Source: Pogonophryne albipinna
Taxonomy: Eukaryota; Chordata; Actinopteri; Perciformes; Artedidraconidae
Reading direction: 5' to 3'
DNA: 64,000 bases
NCBI GenBank assembly: GCA_028583405.1
Contig: CM053263.1
Span: 6,243,804 to 6,307,803, forward strand
This document shows, piece by piece, positions 11,904 through 23,136 of this stretch; the stretch's first letter is position 1; each line of letters starts with the position of its first letter. The translations under genes and the position numbers were made by a program. The notes beneath the pieces were generated by a model. The model did not search any database. It was not told the DNA's origin and saw nothing but the letters and a program-made list of their open reading frames with translations.

Positions 11904-14900
11904 TCAGTATGTTCGCACTTCCTGCTGAGCCACTTCCAAAAGGATCTGCAGCTGCTTGCTCAAGTAGTCTGGGGGAAAGAAAAGAGAGTTCTGTTGAAAA
12001 GGATTTGGATTCTGGCAATACTCAAGATAAAACGTGTCGAATTCCTTCTCTTTGTTACAGTACAAAACATCACTTTTATACAAAGGGCTACATCCAAATC
12101 TTACCGTTGCTGCATTCTCTCAAAACTTTTACAAAAGGACAAGTGTGCAGATTTAGGTGTGACCTACCGAAGAAGCGTCTCCATGAATGGGGCAGGCGGT
12201 AGCGGTAGACGGTCAGATAGTACACTGGGACCCCGGTCAGGGTGAGGGCACAGCTGATCCCTGTGTTCCAGGGGTCCGAGTACAGAGAGAGACCCACGAT
12301 GAAGAAGCAGACCACGGTGAAGGTGACCGCGATGACCAGTGGCACCTTCGGGTGAAAATAAAACAGGTCAGTTTGCTTTATTGTAGAGATGTCTGCAGTT
12401 TGACACACTAACCTATTATTCTCTCATTATTATATTATTAACCTTATTTTCTGCAACATTTAGCTTATTGTACTTTGTTTCTTCATGCACTATTTTATTG
12501 GTTTCGTTTTATGTGTTATATGTGTGTATATATATATGTATATATTTATGTTGCATTGTGGGAGGGACTTAAGATGTTCATTGCCCTATCTACACTAGCT
12601 GCTGTTTATATGACAATAAAGCCTCTGAATCTAACCTTGAAAGGTCTTGGGTGGAGGGGGAAGCGATATCGATGGATGAGCATCCCCAAGGTTGCCAAGG
12701 CGATGAAGAACCAGCGAGAAAAGGAAGCAAAGTTGAGGAGCTGGTAGATCTCTCCTGTTATTAACATCACCACCACCACCATGGGGTACTGCAGACACAA
12801 CACAAGTATAATGACTGATCCATACTCAGCCTGCTCAGTGATATGAAACAGACAATAGACATTATAAATATTGCAAATATGAAATGCTTTTTTAGAAAAC
12901 AAATTATTGGTTAATTAGAGATCCTCTGAAATATCACATCATTTGTGCATACAACATAAAAATACCATGTTACAAATGAAAATAAAGTATATAATATTGC
13001 ATTGTATATCAAAGACATTTTCAATTACTTCTTTATTATTATTTTTGGATTTAAAACCAAACATACATTAAGTATCCATACTTGCCCATTGAAACAGTAG
13101 TTTGACAAAAAAACAAAACTTAAAAAGCTAACTTTATCAGCTTGAGAAGACTGTGGTGGAATGTTAAATTAATAGCTTGTAAGAGTATATCTTTTAAGTA
13201 CTTTACCAATAACAGCACAGCCGGCAATGGTGTGTGTCTGCGGATGTGAATCATGGAAAAGATCGGAGGCCAGTGACCCTCCCTGGCTCCCACAAACAGC
13301 ATCCTGCAACACAAACAGTCAAAACAAGACTTCCAATCAGGCTGTTAACATTCCTGGCTCATTTCAATCAAAAATATGTTCCTAGATTACCTCGGTGCCC
13401 CGAAGAAACCACCGTTAAGCGCTCCAAGGCAGGATAGGGCAACAAGAAAGGGAATCACAGAGGCCATTCCCTGGAGAGCACGGTTGGCGAACGTCTGCAG
13501 ACACACAGGATTGGATCATTGTAACATACCGTTTCTATTTCTCAATGATTTTCCTTTTAAATGCAAGGTAGCAGCACAGCACTGACCACAGCCACGGCTT
13601 CAGACAGCAGCAGCTCAGCAGGAGTCATCATGGTGTAATAGGCCACGTTAACAAGCACATAACAGACTGTCACCATCACCATGGAGCAGATTATTGCCAG
13701 CGGGATGTTTCTGTCAACAAGCAGTGACATATGATATTATTTATGAGTTAACAGTGCCTTAACATATAGATTAAGATGGGACAGATGTTGGAGCAAATAT
13801 ACCTATTTGGGTTAATGACCTCTTCTGTGACAAAGTTCAGATAAAACCTAAAGGGAAAGGGGATACACAACAATTGTTTGTATTATTACTGGTTATTATA
13901 AGACAGTAAAAACACATAAAGAGGTTTTAAGCCGTCATTCATACTGCGATAAAATATTCTTACCATCCACTGTAGGCATATAGGCCATTATAGAATGCCA
14001 GCGGCAACCTATCCAGTGTTATTGACTCAACTTCAAAACCGTTCTGGAAGTTCTCAGTTTTTCCTGGAAAGAAAAAAGAAGAACATGAATTGATGATCAT
14101 TTAACAGCTGGAGAGACATCTGTATCCTCATAAGGAAACAATTACACCCTCCCACCTTTGGCCAGTGCGATGAAACCGGGGACGATGATGAGGACCAGAG
14201 CAAACATCTTGATAAAAGTCAAGGTGACCTGAGTGCGGGAGGCCATGGTCACACTCCAGCAATTCAGCGCTACCACAAACGCTACAGAGACACAAAGACA
14301 AACATATAGAAAAACAGAAGGTTATGACTATGTTTTATTACATGGCCATGTCGGGTAGTGGTGGATAGAAGACAGAGGTATAAAAGTACTTACTCAATCC
14401 CAAGATGCTGACAAGTTTGATCAGTACTGTGGGAGCATCACAGGGTGCATAGAACGGCTCCACCACATAGCGGCCAAACGCCAGGGACACATAGGAAGCC
14501 ACAGAAGGCCTGGACATAAACAAATGTTGTTAAATAGTCTGATTTAATTGATAAACATGTTTTTTCTTTCTTTCCTCATTTTCTTCCCTGGTTATACAAG
14601 CTACTCACTTAATGTTACACTCAAAAGGAGGGTACAATACACAAATACCAGACGCAGTTAACGGCTAACTATGCAAACATTCAGATTGACACCCAAATTA
14701 AAGTCATTAAATGTGAATACATTTAAAATTGACAAACCTGATGAAAAAGAACTCAGCCCAGAGTCGTAAAAAGGCAGGCAGTGGCCCCAGTGTCTCCAGT
14801 AGATAAGTATAGTGGCCCCCTGATTTTGTGAAGCTGGTACCCAGTTCAGCATAGCACAGGGCCCCTAATGGAACAGAGAGCAGCATATTAAAGGTAATTC

Positions 14901-17358
14901 ATTTAATCAAAACCATTTGTGAGGTGTAGAGTCACCAATCAGTGTTATTGTTTGAATTAGAATATGATTATTATATCATGATGTGGAATGCAATTTTTTC
15001 TAAATATATACATTTTTCGTCAGGCAGTTAGTACACTGAACAAAAATATAAATGCAACACTTTTGTTTTTGCTCCCATTTTTCATGAGATGAACTCAAAG
15101 ATCTAAAACATTTTCTATATACACAAAATAACCATTTCTCTCAAATATTGTTCACAAATCTGAAAAAATCTGTGATAGTGAGCACTTCTCCTTTGCCGAG
15201 ATAATCCATCCCACCTCACAGGTGTGGCATATCAAGATGCTGATTAGACAGCATGATTATTGCACAGGTGTGCCTTAGGCTAGCCACAATAAAAGGCCAC
15301 TCTGAAATGTTCAGTTTTATCACACAGCATAATGCCACAGATGTCGCAAGTTTTGAGGGAGCGTGCAATTGGCATGCTGACAGCAGGAATGTCCACCAGA
15401 GCTGTTGCCCGTGAATTGAATGTTAATTTCTCTACCATAAGCCGTCTCCAAAGGTGTTTCAGAGAATTTGGCAGTACATCCAACCGGCCTCACAACCGCA
15501 GACCACGTGTAACCACACCAGCCCAGGACCTCCACATCCAGCATGTTCACCTCCAAGATCGTCTGAGACCAGCCACTCGGACAGCTGCTGCAACAATCGG
15601 TTTGCATAACCAAAGAATGTCTGCACAAACTGTCAGAAACCGTCTCAGGGAAGCTCATCTGCATGCTCGTCGTCCTCATCGGGGTCTCGACCTGACTCCG
15701 GTTCGTCGTCGTAACCGACTTGAGTGGGCAAATGCTCACATTCGATGGCGTCTGGCACGTTGGAGAGGTGTTCTCTTCACGGATGAATCCCGGTTTTCAC
15801 TGTTCAGGGCAGATGGCAGACAGCGTGTGTGGCGTTGTGTGGGTGAGCAGTTTTCTGATGTCAATGTTGTGAATCGAGTGGCCCATGGTGGTGGTGGGGT
15901 TATGGTATGGGCAGGCGTATGTTATGGACGACGAACACAGGTGCATTTTATTGATGGCATTGTGAATGCACAGAGATACCGTGACGAGATCCTGAGGCGC
16001 ATTGTTGTGCCATTCATCCACGACCATCACCTCATGTTGCAGTATGATAATGCACGGCCCCATGTTGCAAGGATCTGTACACAATTCCTGGAGGCTGAAA
16101 ACATCCCAGTTCTTGCATGGCCAGCATACTCACCGGACATGTCACCCATTGAGCATGTTTGGGATGCTCTGGATCGGCGTATACGACAGCGTGTTCCAGT
16201 TCCTGCCAATATCCAGCAACTTGGCACAGCCATTGAAGAGGAGTGGACCAACATTCCACAGGTCACAATCCTCCTGATCAACTCTATGCGAAGGAGATGT
16301 GTTGCACTGCGTGAGGCAAATGGTGGTCACACCAGATACTGACTGGTTTTCGGACCCCCCCAATAAAGCAAAAATGCACGTTTCAGAGTGGCCTTTTATT
16401 GTGGCCAGCCTAAGGCACACCTGTGCAATAATCATGCTGTCTAATCAGCATCTTGATATGCCACACCTGTGAGGTGGGATGGATTATCTCGGCAAAGGAG
16501 AAGTGCTCACTATCACAGATTTTTTCAGATTTGTGAACAATATTTGAGAGAAATGTTTATTTTGTGTTTATAGAAAATGTTTTAGATCTTTGAGTTCATC
16601 TCATGAAAAATGGGAGCAAAAACAAAAGTGTTGCATTTATATTTTTGTTCAGTGTACGTAATGTATTAATTTCAGAATAATTTTTTTCATTCTTTTATTT
16701 ATTTATGCAAGTATTTATTCAGGCATTTGTACCTCAATAATGTGGCAATACACCTCATTTTTTTGATTATCTATTTTTTTCAAAATGTGCAAAAGGTTTA
16801 CATCATGAAGATTGAGTTGTTACTTTTAATAATTGATGGATTGAAAATGCATTGACAGACATCTTAAAAACAAATTGACACTAAGATGAAACAAATAAAA
16901 AAAAGTTAAATAGCCTACCTACTAAATGCTACCATTATTGTAATAATCGTACTGCCTAATTCTGTAGCAAAAGGAATTATACTGCAAGGATTAACAGTTT
17001 TTAAATAGTTTGTGTGTTTTTTGTTTCCTAAAACATTCCATTCCATGATGTACCAAATATACAATTAGTTAACAAATGTATAATTCTGTTCATGAAGGTA
17101 ATACAAAATAGAGTTAACCATCAGCTTCTTACCAAACAAGGAGAGGACCCCACACAGCGCCCAGACCAGCAGAGAGAGCCCCACACTGCCACTGTTTATC
17201 AGGACCCCCTTTGGAGCGATGAAGATCCCACTGCCCACCACCGTGCCGATGATGAAGCACACGGCAGGCAGCAGGCCGATCTCTCTCCGAAGGTGCACCA
17301 CCTCCTCTTCTGTCTTCTCTTTCTTATCATCCTCTTTCTTCACTTGTGTCACGTCCAT
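11904..17358 (-). CDS. slc7a11: xCT-type cystine/glutamate exchanger light chain (SLC7A11-like)
   Basis: This is a 12-TM light chain of the heteromeric amino-acid transporters; xCT imports cystine in exchange for glutamate and pairs with SLC3A2. Twelve exons join in phase: 17133-17358, 14738-14864, 14394-14509, 14156-14281, 13964-14063, 13803-13847, 13587-13710, 13391-13494, 13207-13303, 12636-12788, 12168-12345 and 11904-11968. They give 486 residues; human xCT has 501. Exon 1 holds the TM1 motif [14 protein letters not shown]. Later matches are [63 protein letters not shown] and [11 protein letters not shown]. Residues matching human Arg135, Cys158 (bridge to the heavy chain), Lys198, Cys327 and Arg396 appear present. 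The start is the first ATG at 17358; an in-frame GTG upstream was rejected. Intron 1 hosts a Tc1 element. It could be a fish-specific xCT paralogue rather than the strict orthologue. Confidence 0.9.
15034..16654 (+). mobile_element. Full-length Tc1/mariner transposon
   Basis: The element is 1,621 bp, flanked by TA dinucleotides (15032-15033 and 16655-16656), and begins CACTGAACAAAAATATAAAT. Terminal inverted repeats are about 277 bp each (15034-15310 and 16378-16654); by eye I found only about four mismatches between them. It sits in intron 1 of the slc7a11-like gene in the opposite orientation. Long, near-identical repeats and an open transposase frame suggest recent insertion. AATAAA follows the transposase stop. 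Confidence 0.95.
15332..16342 (+). CDS. Tc1-like DD34E transposase, intact
   Basis: This 336-residue frame without interruption matches the usual 340-residue Tc1 transposase. The N-terminus has a paired-type helix-turn-helix (residues about 1-110: [16 protein letters not shown] and later [11 protein letters not shown]) with a basic NRRPRV hook. The catalytic triad is visible: Asp in LFTDESRFS, Asp in LQYDNARPH and Glu in [12 protein letters not shown], with 34 residues between the last two (DD34E). The [10 protein letters not shown] glycine box is present. The protein would cut and paste its own element in the nucleus at TA sites. No missing key residue was seen, so the gene may still be functional. 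Confidence 0.93.
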   Translation: MPQMSQVLRERAIGMLTAGMSTRAVARELNVNFSTISRLQRCFREFGSTSNRPHNRRPRVTTPAQDLHIQHVHLQDRLRPATRTAAATIGLHNQRMSAQTVRNRLREAHLHARRPHRGLDLTPVRRRNRLEWANAHIRWRLARWRGVLFTDESRFSLFRADGRQRVWRCVGEQFSDVNVVNRVAHGGGGVMVWAGVCYGRRTQVHFIDGIVNAQRYRDEILRRIVVPFIHDHHLMLQYDNARPHVARICTQFLEAENIPVLAWPAYSPDMSPIEHVWDALDRRIRQRVPVPANIQQLGTAIEEEWTNIPQVTILLINSMRRRCVALREANGGHTRY

Positions 17359-17399
17359 TTCTCTGTGGCTGTAGATCCCTCTCAAACTGACCACACTTT

Positions 17400-19610
17400 A
17401 GTTTCCCTAATTCTGATGCACCCACATTGTATATCGTCCTGCAAACTGAAGTTCTTACCTCTATTTGTTCTCCTTATTGTTGCTCAACAATCCTAACTGA
17501 ATCCTAACTGCTTCCACCAGCAACAGTCCTGGTTGGGTATCCAGCTCCTGGACACACATTGGCAGCAGTAGCAGTAGCGAGAGGCAACACTGGCCTCATG
17601 TCCCCCTCTTCCCCCAAACTACCCCACATGCTTTTCTCCCCTTATTGGCCCTAAACCCAACCGCCCAGTCTGAGCGGGGAACAAAGCCAGCACTCTTGCA
17701 AGCTTCAGTCAGTTAATCACCACAGTGTATTGTACTGCTGGTATGTGTGCTGTGCTCTTATATGTGTGTACAGTTTGATGGAGGCCTCTAGGGAAAAAGG
17801 GTCAGGGTGGTGTAGAGGCAGCTGGATACTCTGCAGGGAGGCTTCTTTCAACAACAGCATTCATCTTGTCCCCTGATGGCTCTGGTTTACAAGTGGTTTG
17901 ATGTTAAGATTAGAGTCTTTTCCACAGCTTTCATACACATGCGGCTTTGGCTAAATCTAAGATATGTCTGCAATATTTCTACCAAGATGAAAAAGCTCTC
18001 TATACTGAGGCCACTATTAGCTTGTTTTCCCCGTTTCCACTCGAGAGACCACAGCATGGATGGCAGTTTTACTTTATCAACGATGTTGTGTTTGTTAAAA
18101 TTCCTCCACACCCAGCACGCACTAAGGGGTTCCTCTGGTTACAGTTCATCAAGTGAGACCAATTGGATCAGACCAGATGTGAGATTTCATTTTGATTTAT
18201 TAAACAAATAAAACCAAAAGTTGTTTGAGGACTTTTTTTATGGCACTCATGTGTCAGGATCATGTGATGTTTGATGTTAAAGGCCAAGAAGCAGAGTCAT
18301 GCAGAAAGGGGGATGTTTGTGGGAATGTCCTGCTGCTAAAGCCAATAAACACTTAACATTCATCAAGTAACACTGAGTTGTAAACTCTAATACAGGACAT
18401 TCACACCAAGCCTATACAGTTGAAAACAGTTACTAATGATGCTTTTTAATATCCTGCACATTGCACCCAATAAAAGATGTATACTGAGAGGTCATCTTTA
18501 TTGTAGTACTCTAGCAACACAAGAGAAGTTGTTGCATCTATATATAAAATCTGTTATTGACATCTATCTCCTGCATACATCATGATGTATGTTTTAAAAC
18601 TGTACTAGTTAGATATTACTCAACGAGACAATTGGAATTCAGATTATTTTAATATTTTGATTTGTATTAAAACATAGGAAAAGTGTTGCCATTCATTGGA
18701 GATTTACGATTGTGACAATATTCTTATGATATAATGAATAATACAATAAAAAACAATCAACAGTCTTGAATTCAACCTAATTTGTTTGCAAGAACATTGT
18801 ATTGTAGCACAAACTACATCATATTATTGAAGATCTATACTAATACATCTCACTTTGACCAGCAGATGGAACTAAACTTCCTACCTACCGGAATACATTT
18901 ACTCTCAATAAGCTGCACTTGGTTTTCCCTCCAGAAGATGGCGACCTAATCCCTCACCAGATATTAATGACCTCTCACACAGTCACTTATTCCCTATCTG
19001 TCCCAGGTAAGGCCCTGGGGCATCTTGAGTATCACACTGGGAAATCCCAGGGCAGGTCTGAATTTAGCCCCTCTTTGAGTGGGTAACCCTGCCATAGGCT
19101 CACACACCAGCCCCAGGAGATGTGAGCCTAACTCCCCTGCTGTTTTCCAGCTGACCTCCCAAGATCCCTGCCCTGTCAGGGGGGGGGGGGGGGAATCTTC
19201 CCTCACAACTGTTTCTCCCATAGGATATGGGATTTGAAAGCACATGAAGGCTTCACAGTAACGTTAGGGACATTTACATTTTGATTTGATGGGCTATGAA
19301 TTCCCTCAGGAGAAATCTAAAAAGGGAAAAGGTATGTGAAATTCCATATTAATCACTAGGCAAATGTGACCGTGCTTTTCATACAATAAAATATGAACAA
19401 CAGCTGAAATTTGAACACATGGCTCTTTGCCTAACCCTAACCAATGTAATCATCATCTTCTTATGGAGTGTCCCTCTCAAGGTAATCACAGAGAGAAAAT
19501 AATCCTCCATACTGTCCTCATATAGAAACATTGTCCTTGACAACCAGCTGAGGTCTTTGCATGCATAGAACAAGTCTTGAATCCCCCAATTACAAGCCCT
19601 ATTATAACAT
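17400..19610. other. Gene-free stretch upstream of the transporter gene
   Basis: It contains the 5' flank of the slc7a11-like gene and AT-rich single-copy-looking DNA. A 14-G run lies near 19,181. The small open frames here have no recognisable motifs. Confidence 0.45.
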
Positions 19611-19613
19611 AAA

Positions 19614-19614
<1 letters not shown>

Positions 19615-19645
<31 letters not shown>
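19615..19645. repeat. TG dinucleotide microsatellite
   Basis: About fifteen uninterrupted TG units. Confidence 0.95.
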
Positions 19646-19648
<3 letters not shown>

Positions 19649-20011
19649 CAGCCGTCCTGGGAATTAATTAGCCCACATAATTGGCTAATACAGTCTTTGC
19701 TACCCTCAGGACTTGAAGTAACAGTTTACTGTAACAAAGTATTTTCTTTTCACTTTTTTTAGTGATTATTTTATTGATATTTATTTTCCAAGTGTGTATG
19801 TGCTTTTTTAATTAGTATTTAGGGTTATGGTTAGCTTAGCATTACCTCCGCTTAAAAAGGGGTCCAAAGCTTAAACATATAACTAATTGTATGGCACCAC
19901 CTAGCTAGCACGCTAAGTGACCCAAATCAAACACAGTTGCAAACCGTTGTGCTCTGGCTAGCATGCTAAATGCTAACATGCCTACAGATCCAACCCAGTC
20001 TCATGGCATTT

Positions 20012-20127
20012 CGTGTTCACCAACACGATTTTTAATCTATTGATTCGTGTTCACCAACACGATTTTTAATCTATTGATTCGTGTTCACCAACACGATTTT
20101 CCCCTTTTTTTCGTGCTGCACAGCACG
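20012..20127. repeat. Array of four 16-nt perfect hairpins
   Basis: Three copies of CGTGTTCACCAACACG lie at 20012-20027, 20046-20061 and 20080-20095, spaced by exactly 34 bp. A fourth, variant hairpin CGTGCTGCACAGCACG lies at 20112-20127. Each folds back on itself with a 6-7 bp stem. The spacers of the first three share the word ATTTTTAATCTATTGATT. The array is probably part of a dispersed fish repeat; a related-looking segment lies near 34.92 kb. Confidence 0.8.
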
Positions 20128-21498
20128 ATTTTAAAAGCAATGTATTTCTACTGGTAATGTGTTTCGTGTTTAATGTGTTTCGTTTCTCCAACTTAAAACG
20201 ATATTTTTGGTTTACTGTCCTAGTATACATTGGAATGATTTCAAACCTGTTTTTATTTATCCTAATCATTTTAAAGGAGTGCCTTGGAAATATGTCCATT
20301 ACCTCGCTGAGCCTCTCAGTCTGACAGGAGAGCTCTCCTCCATCCTGGTTGTAGAAACATCTACTTCTTATATCCGTTAGCGCAGCTAGCACCAGATTCT
20401 AATGACAACAGCGCCGGTACCGGTGAGCCCTTTCTCTCTCTCCCTCGCTCGCTGTCTCGCTCCCACGCTCACACTTTGGCTGTGAGCTGCGGGCGCCTGA
20501 TTAACCAACATCCCCCACTTTCATTACTTACAGCGCCCATCCTACAGGGCACATGAAAAGTGTAACCGGGGTGAAAAGGGTGTTACATTTACTTAATTAT
20601 GAATGTTGTTACATCAAGGCCAAAAATCAGTGGCGAACCGTGTCTATCACAGCTGGACCTTCTGTAGACACACACACCCCCACGCCCCCCCCCCCCACGG
20701 CATTATAATGTCCGTCTTTTCACTGAATTGTCGTCTTGAAAAGGGTACTCACAACATTTCCACAACAATTTCATCTTCACCTGTTGCACTTGTCATTTCA
20801 ACGTTAAAAACAATAAGACGGCATGAATTGCTTCCTCGCATTCATCTCTAGATCCTGTCTCGAGCCAGTTAACTAGCGGGCCTTATAGAGTCAGGGTTCA
20901 TACACTTTTTCACCAAAGATTTTCAATGACTTTTCCATGACTTCTCAATGACCTTTACCTCATTTTCCATGACCAAAAAAAAATTACCACTGAAAATGGT
21001 TTATTTTAACATGGAACAGGAAAATAAGGTCTGCATATGAAACATGTAGTGCCTATCTAAAACAAATCAAATAGTAGGCTTACTATCTTCTACACGCTAA
21101 AGCAACTGTAGTCAGGGAGGCAAACTCATCAGGTATGAAAAAGGTGACAAGGATCCGAGCCCCCCGACCCCATGGAATATCGGTTTAGGGATAACAGAGG
21201 ATTTTAGCAGTCAGAACAACTAAAGCAGCAGGTAATAATAACAGAAATGCCAAAGATTCACATCTAGAAATATATAAAAGCATTTATTTTAATTGTGTAG
21301 CAGTCAGTTTATAATTTTGGCAGCACTGTTGAGCATTTTGAAAATGTATTTTCATGCCTCTGTGCAAGGCTTAGTCTTTCTATCTGTATAGCAACTGGTG
21401 TAAAGTAACTAAGTTCATAAACTCAACAAGTACTATACTTGGGTACAATTTTGAGATACTTGTACTTTATTAAGTATTTCAATGTTTTGCTACTGTGT

Positions 21499-21575
21499 AA
21501 GGCAAGGCAAGTTTATTTATATATATATATATATATTTATATAGCACTTTTCAACACAAGGCAATTCAAAGTGTA
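21499..21575. repeat. Dispersed fish repeat with TA microsatellite
   Basis: AAGGCAAGTTTATTTATATAT is followed by a TA run and ATAGCACTTTTCAACACAAG, a wording that recurs throughout teleost genomes. The TA run interrupts it. Confidence 0.5.
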
Positions 21576-21946
21576 CTTCTACTCCTCTACAGTTCAGAGG
21601 TACATGGTGTACTTTGACTCCACTACATGTATTTAATACCTTTAGTTACTTTACAGATCTGGATGAATGATGTGAAATATAATCAAGTGTTAAATCAGAC
21701 TTTAGTTCCACCTGGAGTAAATCCACAAGCTACCCTGCAGTATACAAAGTCATTCAGACTAGCTGCACCTTTACCAGCTTTGAGAACACTTTCATGATCA
21801 ATCATTATAAAACACATCATATATATTATTCTGAAATGGACCAATCTGCACAACGACTACTTTTACTATATTTTGATGAGAATACTTTTCTACTTTTACA
21901 TTTTGAATGCAGGACTTTTACTGTAACAGAGTATTTCTACACTCTG

Positions 21947-22078
21947 GTACTTCTACTTTTACTCAAGTACAAGATCTGAGTACTTCTACTTTTACTCAAG
22001 TACAAGATCTGAGTACTTCTACTTTTACTCAAGTACAACATCTGAGTACTTCTACTTTTACTCAAGTACAATATCTGA
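21947..22078. repeat. 33-bp tandem repeat, four units
   Basis: GTACTTCTACTTTTACTCAA begins units at 21947, 21980, 22013, 22046 and a partial one at 22079, a strict 33-bp period with one or two changes per unit. Because 33 is divisible by three, the plus strand reads as an 11-residue peptide repeat (TSTFTQVQDLS), but no real gene is implied. A diverged single unit lies near 24,300. Confidence 0.9.
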
Positions 22079-23136
22079 GTACTTATTCCACCTCTAGTAG
22101 CGTATTCGCCTGAATTGTAGTCACAAAATCACGCAGAGCTGCATAGAAATAGACTCACAATGGTAACAAGTGGAAAATAATATTTACAAATGTGTACAAT
22201 GACTTGTAGGTAATTGTGACTACTCAAGACACCTGACTTATACATCTTCAAAGGAAGACTGTGTTCATTCTACAATTACCTGGGATTAAAGCAAAATGTA
22301 GTTTTACTTGTCTAATACTTCAATTTTATATAAAAGACAGTTTGTTTTCATCTATTTTCAAATAAACAAAGTATTGGCTTTCAGAATATTAAACTTGTTT
22401 CGGCAAATTCAGAAGATAAATACAACTTTGAAGCTTCGGCATAATTACAAGCAGAGAACGGACTAATGTAACATCACAGCAGGCATAACAGCAGCCGGTG
22501 TTTCTTGTGACACCACAGGATGGCGACTGTAACGCACATATTAACATAGGTACGCTCCTCTGAAATGATTGTCCCCTGCAATTATTATTATCCCTCATCG
22601 AGTTCGCTATTCAGCTCGCTAACGTTAGCTTAAACAAACGTAACATGCAACGTTAGCCTAATCTAAAATGCTTTACTACGGCGTACCTTTCATGTGGCTC
22701 GTCAGCGCAGACTCTCGCTTCGTTATTTTTGCAAACTTTGCAGGAGGCTACTCGTGGGCTTGAACCTCGTCTTAGCCATGGCTTGTATTTGTCTTCTGCT
22801 AGCCAACGCACACAGTCATCTATCACTCTCATCAGAATGCCCAGGTCACACGTAACAAAAACACTTGCAGGTCCCGCGCATAGCGCGGGAAGGCCGCAGC
22901 AGAGCTGTTTTATGTAGAAGCGAAGCAATTATTTTCTTTTAATCTAAAAAGCGAACTATTCAGTCAGACAGCAATTTATTGTAAAAGTAAAGCATTTACA
23001 TTTTCAAGCACTTTATCTCAATTTCAAGCACCATTCCCAAAATTCAAGCACTTTCCCAACCTTGAAAACACCACGTCAATTTCAAGCATTTTCAAGGATT
23101 TCAAGCACCCGTACGAACCCTGAATGTAACACTTAC

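Larger units (their letters stand above)
20892..23122 (-). mobile_element. Putative hAT-like element or composite with CAGGGTTC ends
   Basis: The segment is bounded by inverted CAGGGTTC words at 20892 and 23122. Both ends carry short subterminal reiterations (TTCCATGACTT-like on the left, TTTCAAGCA-like on the right), as seen in several fish DNA transposons. A minus-strand open frame (22653-22928) reading KPWLRRG and SCKVCKNN could be the start of a BED-like zinc finger. Eight-base flanks do not match, so this may be two separate elements. The right end lies only 15 bp from the last visible exon of the DUF4806 gene. Confidence 0.4.

Noticed and set aside
20066..20392. 108-codon minus-strand frame over the hairpin array
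   Set aside because: Its C-terminal part is just the translated hairpin repeat; no family resemblance.
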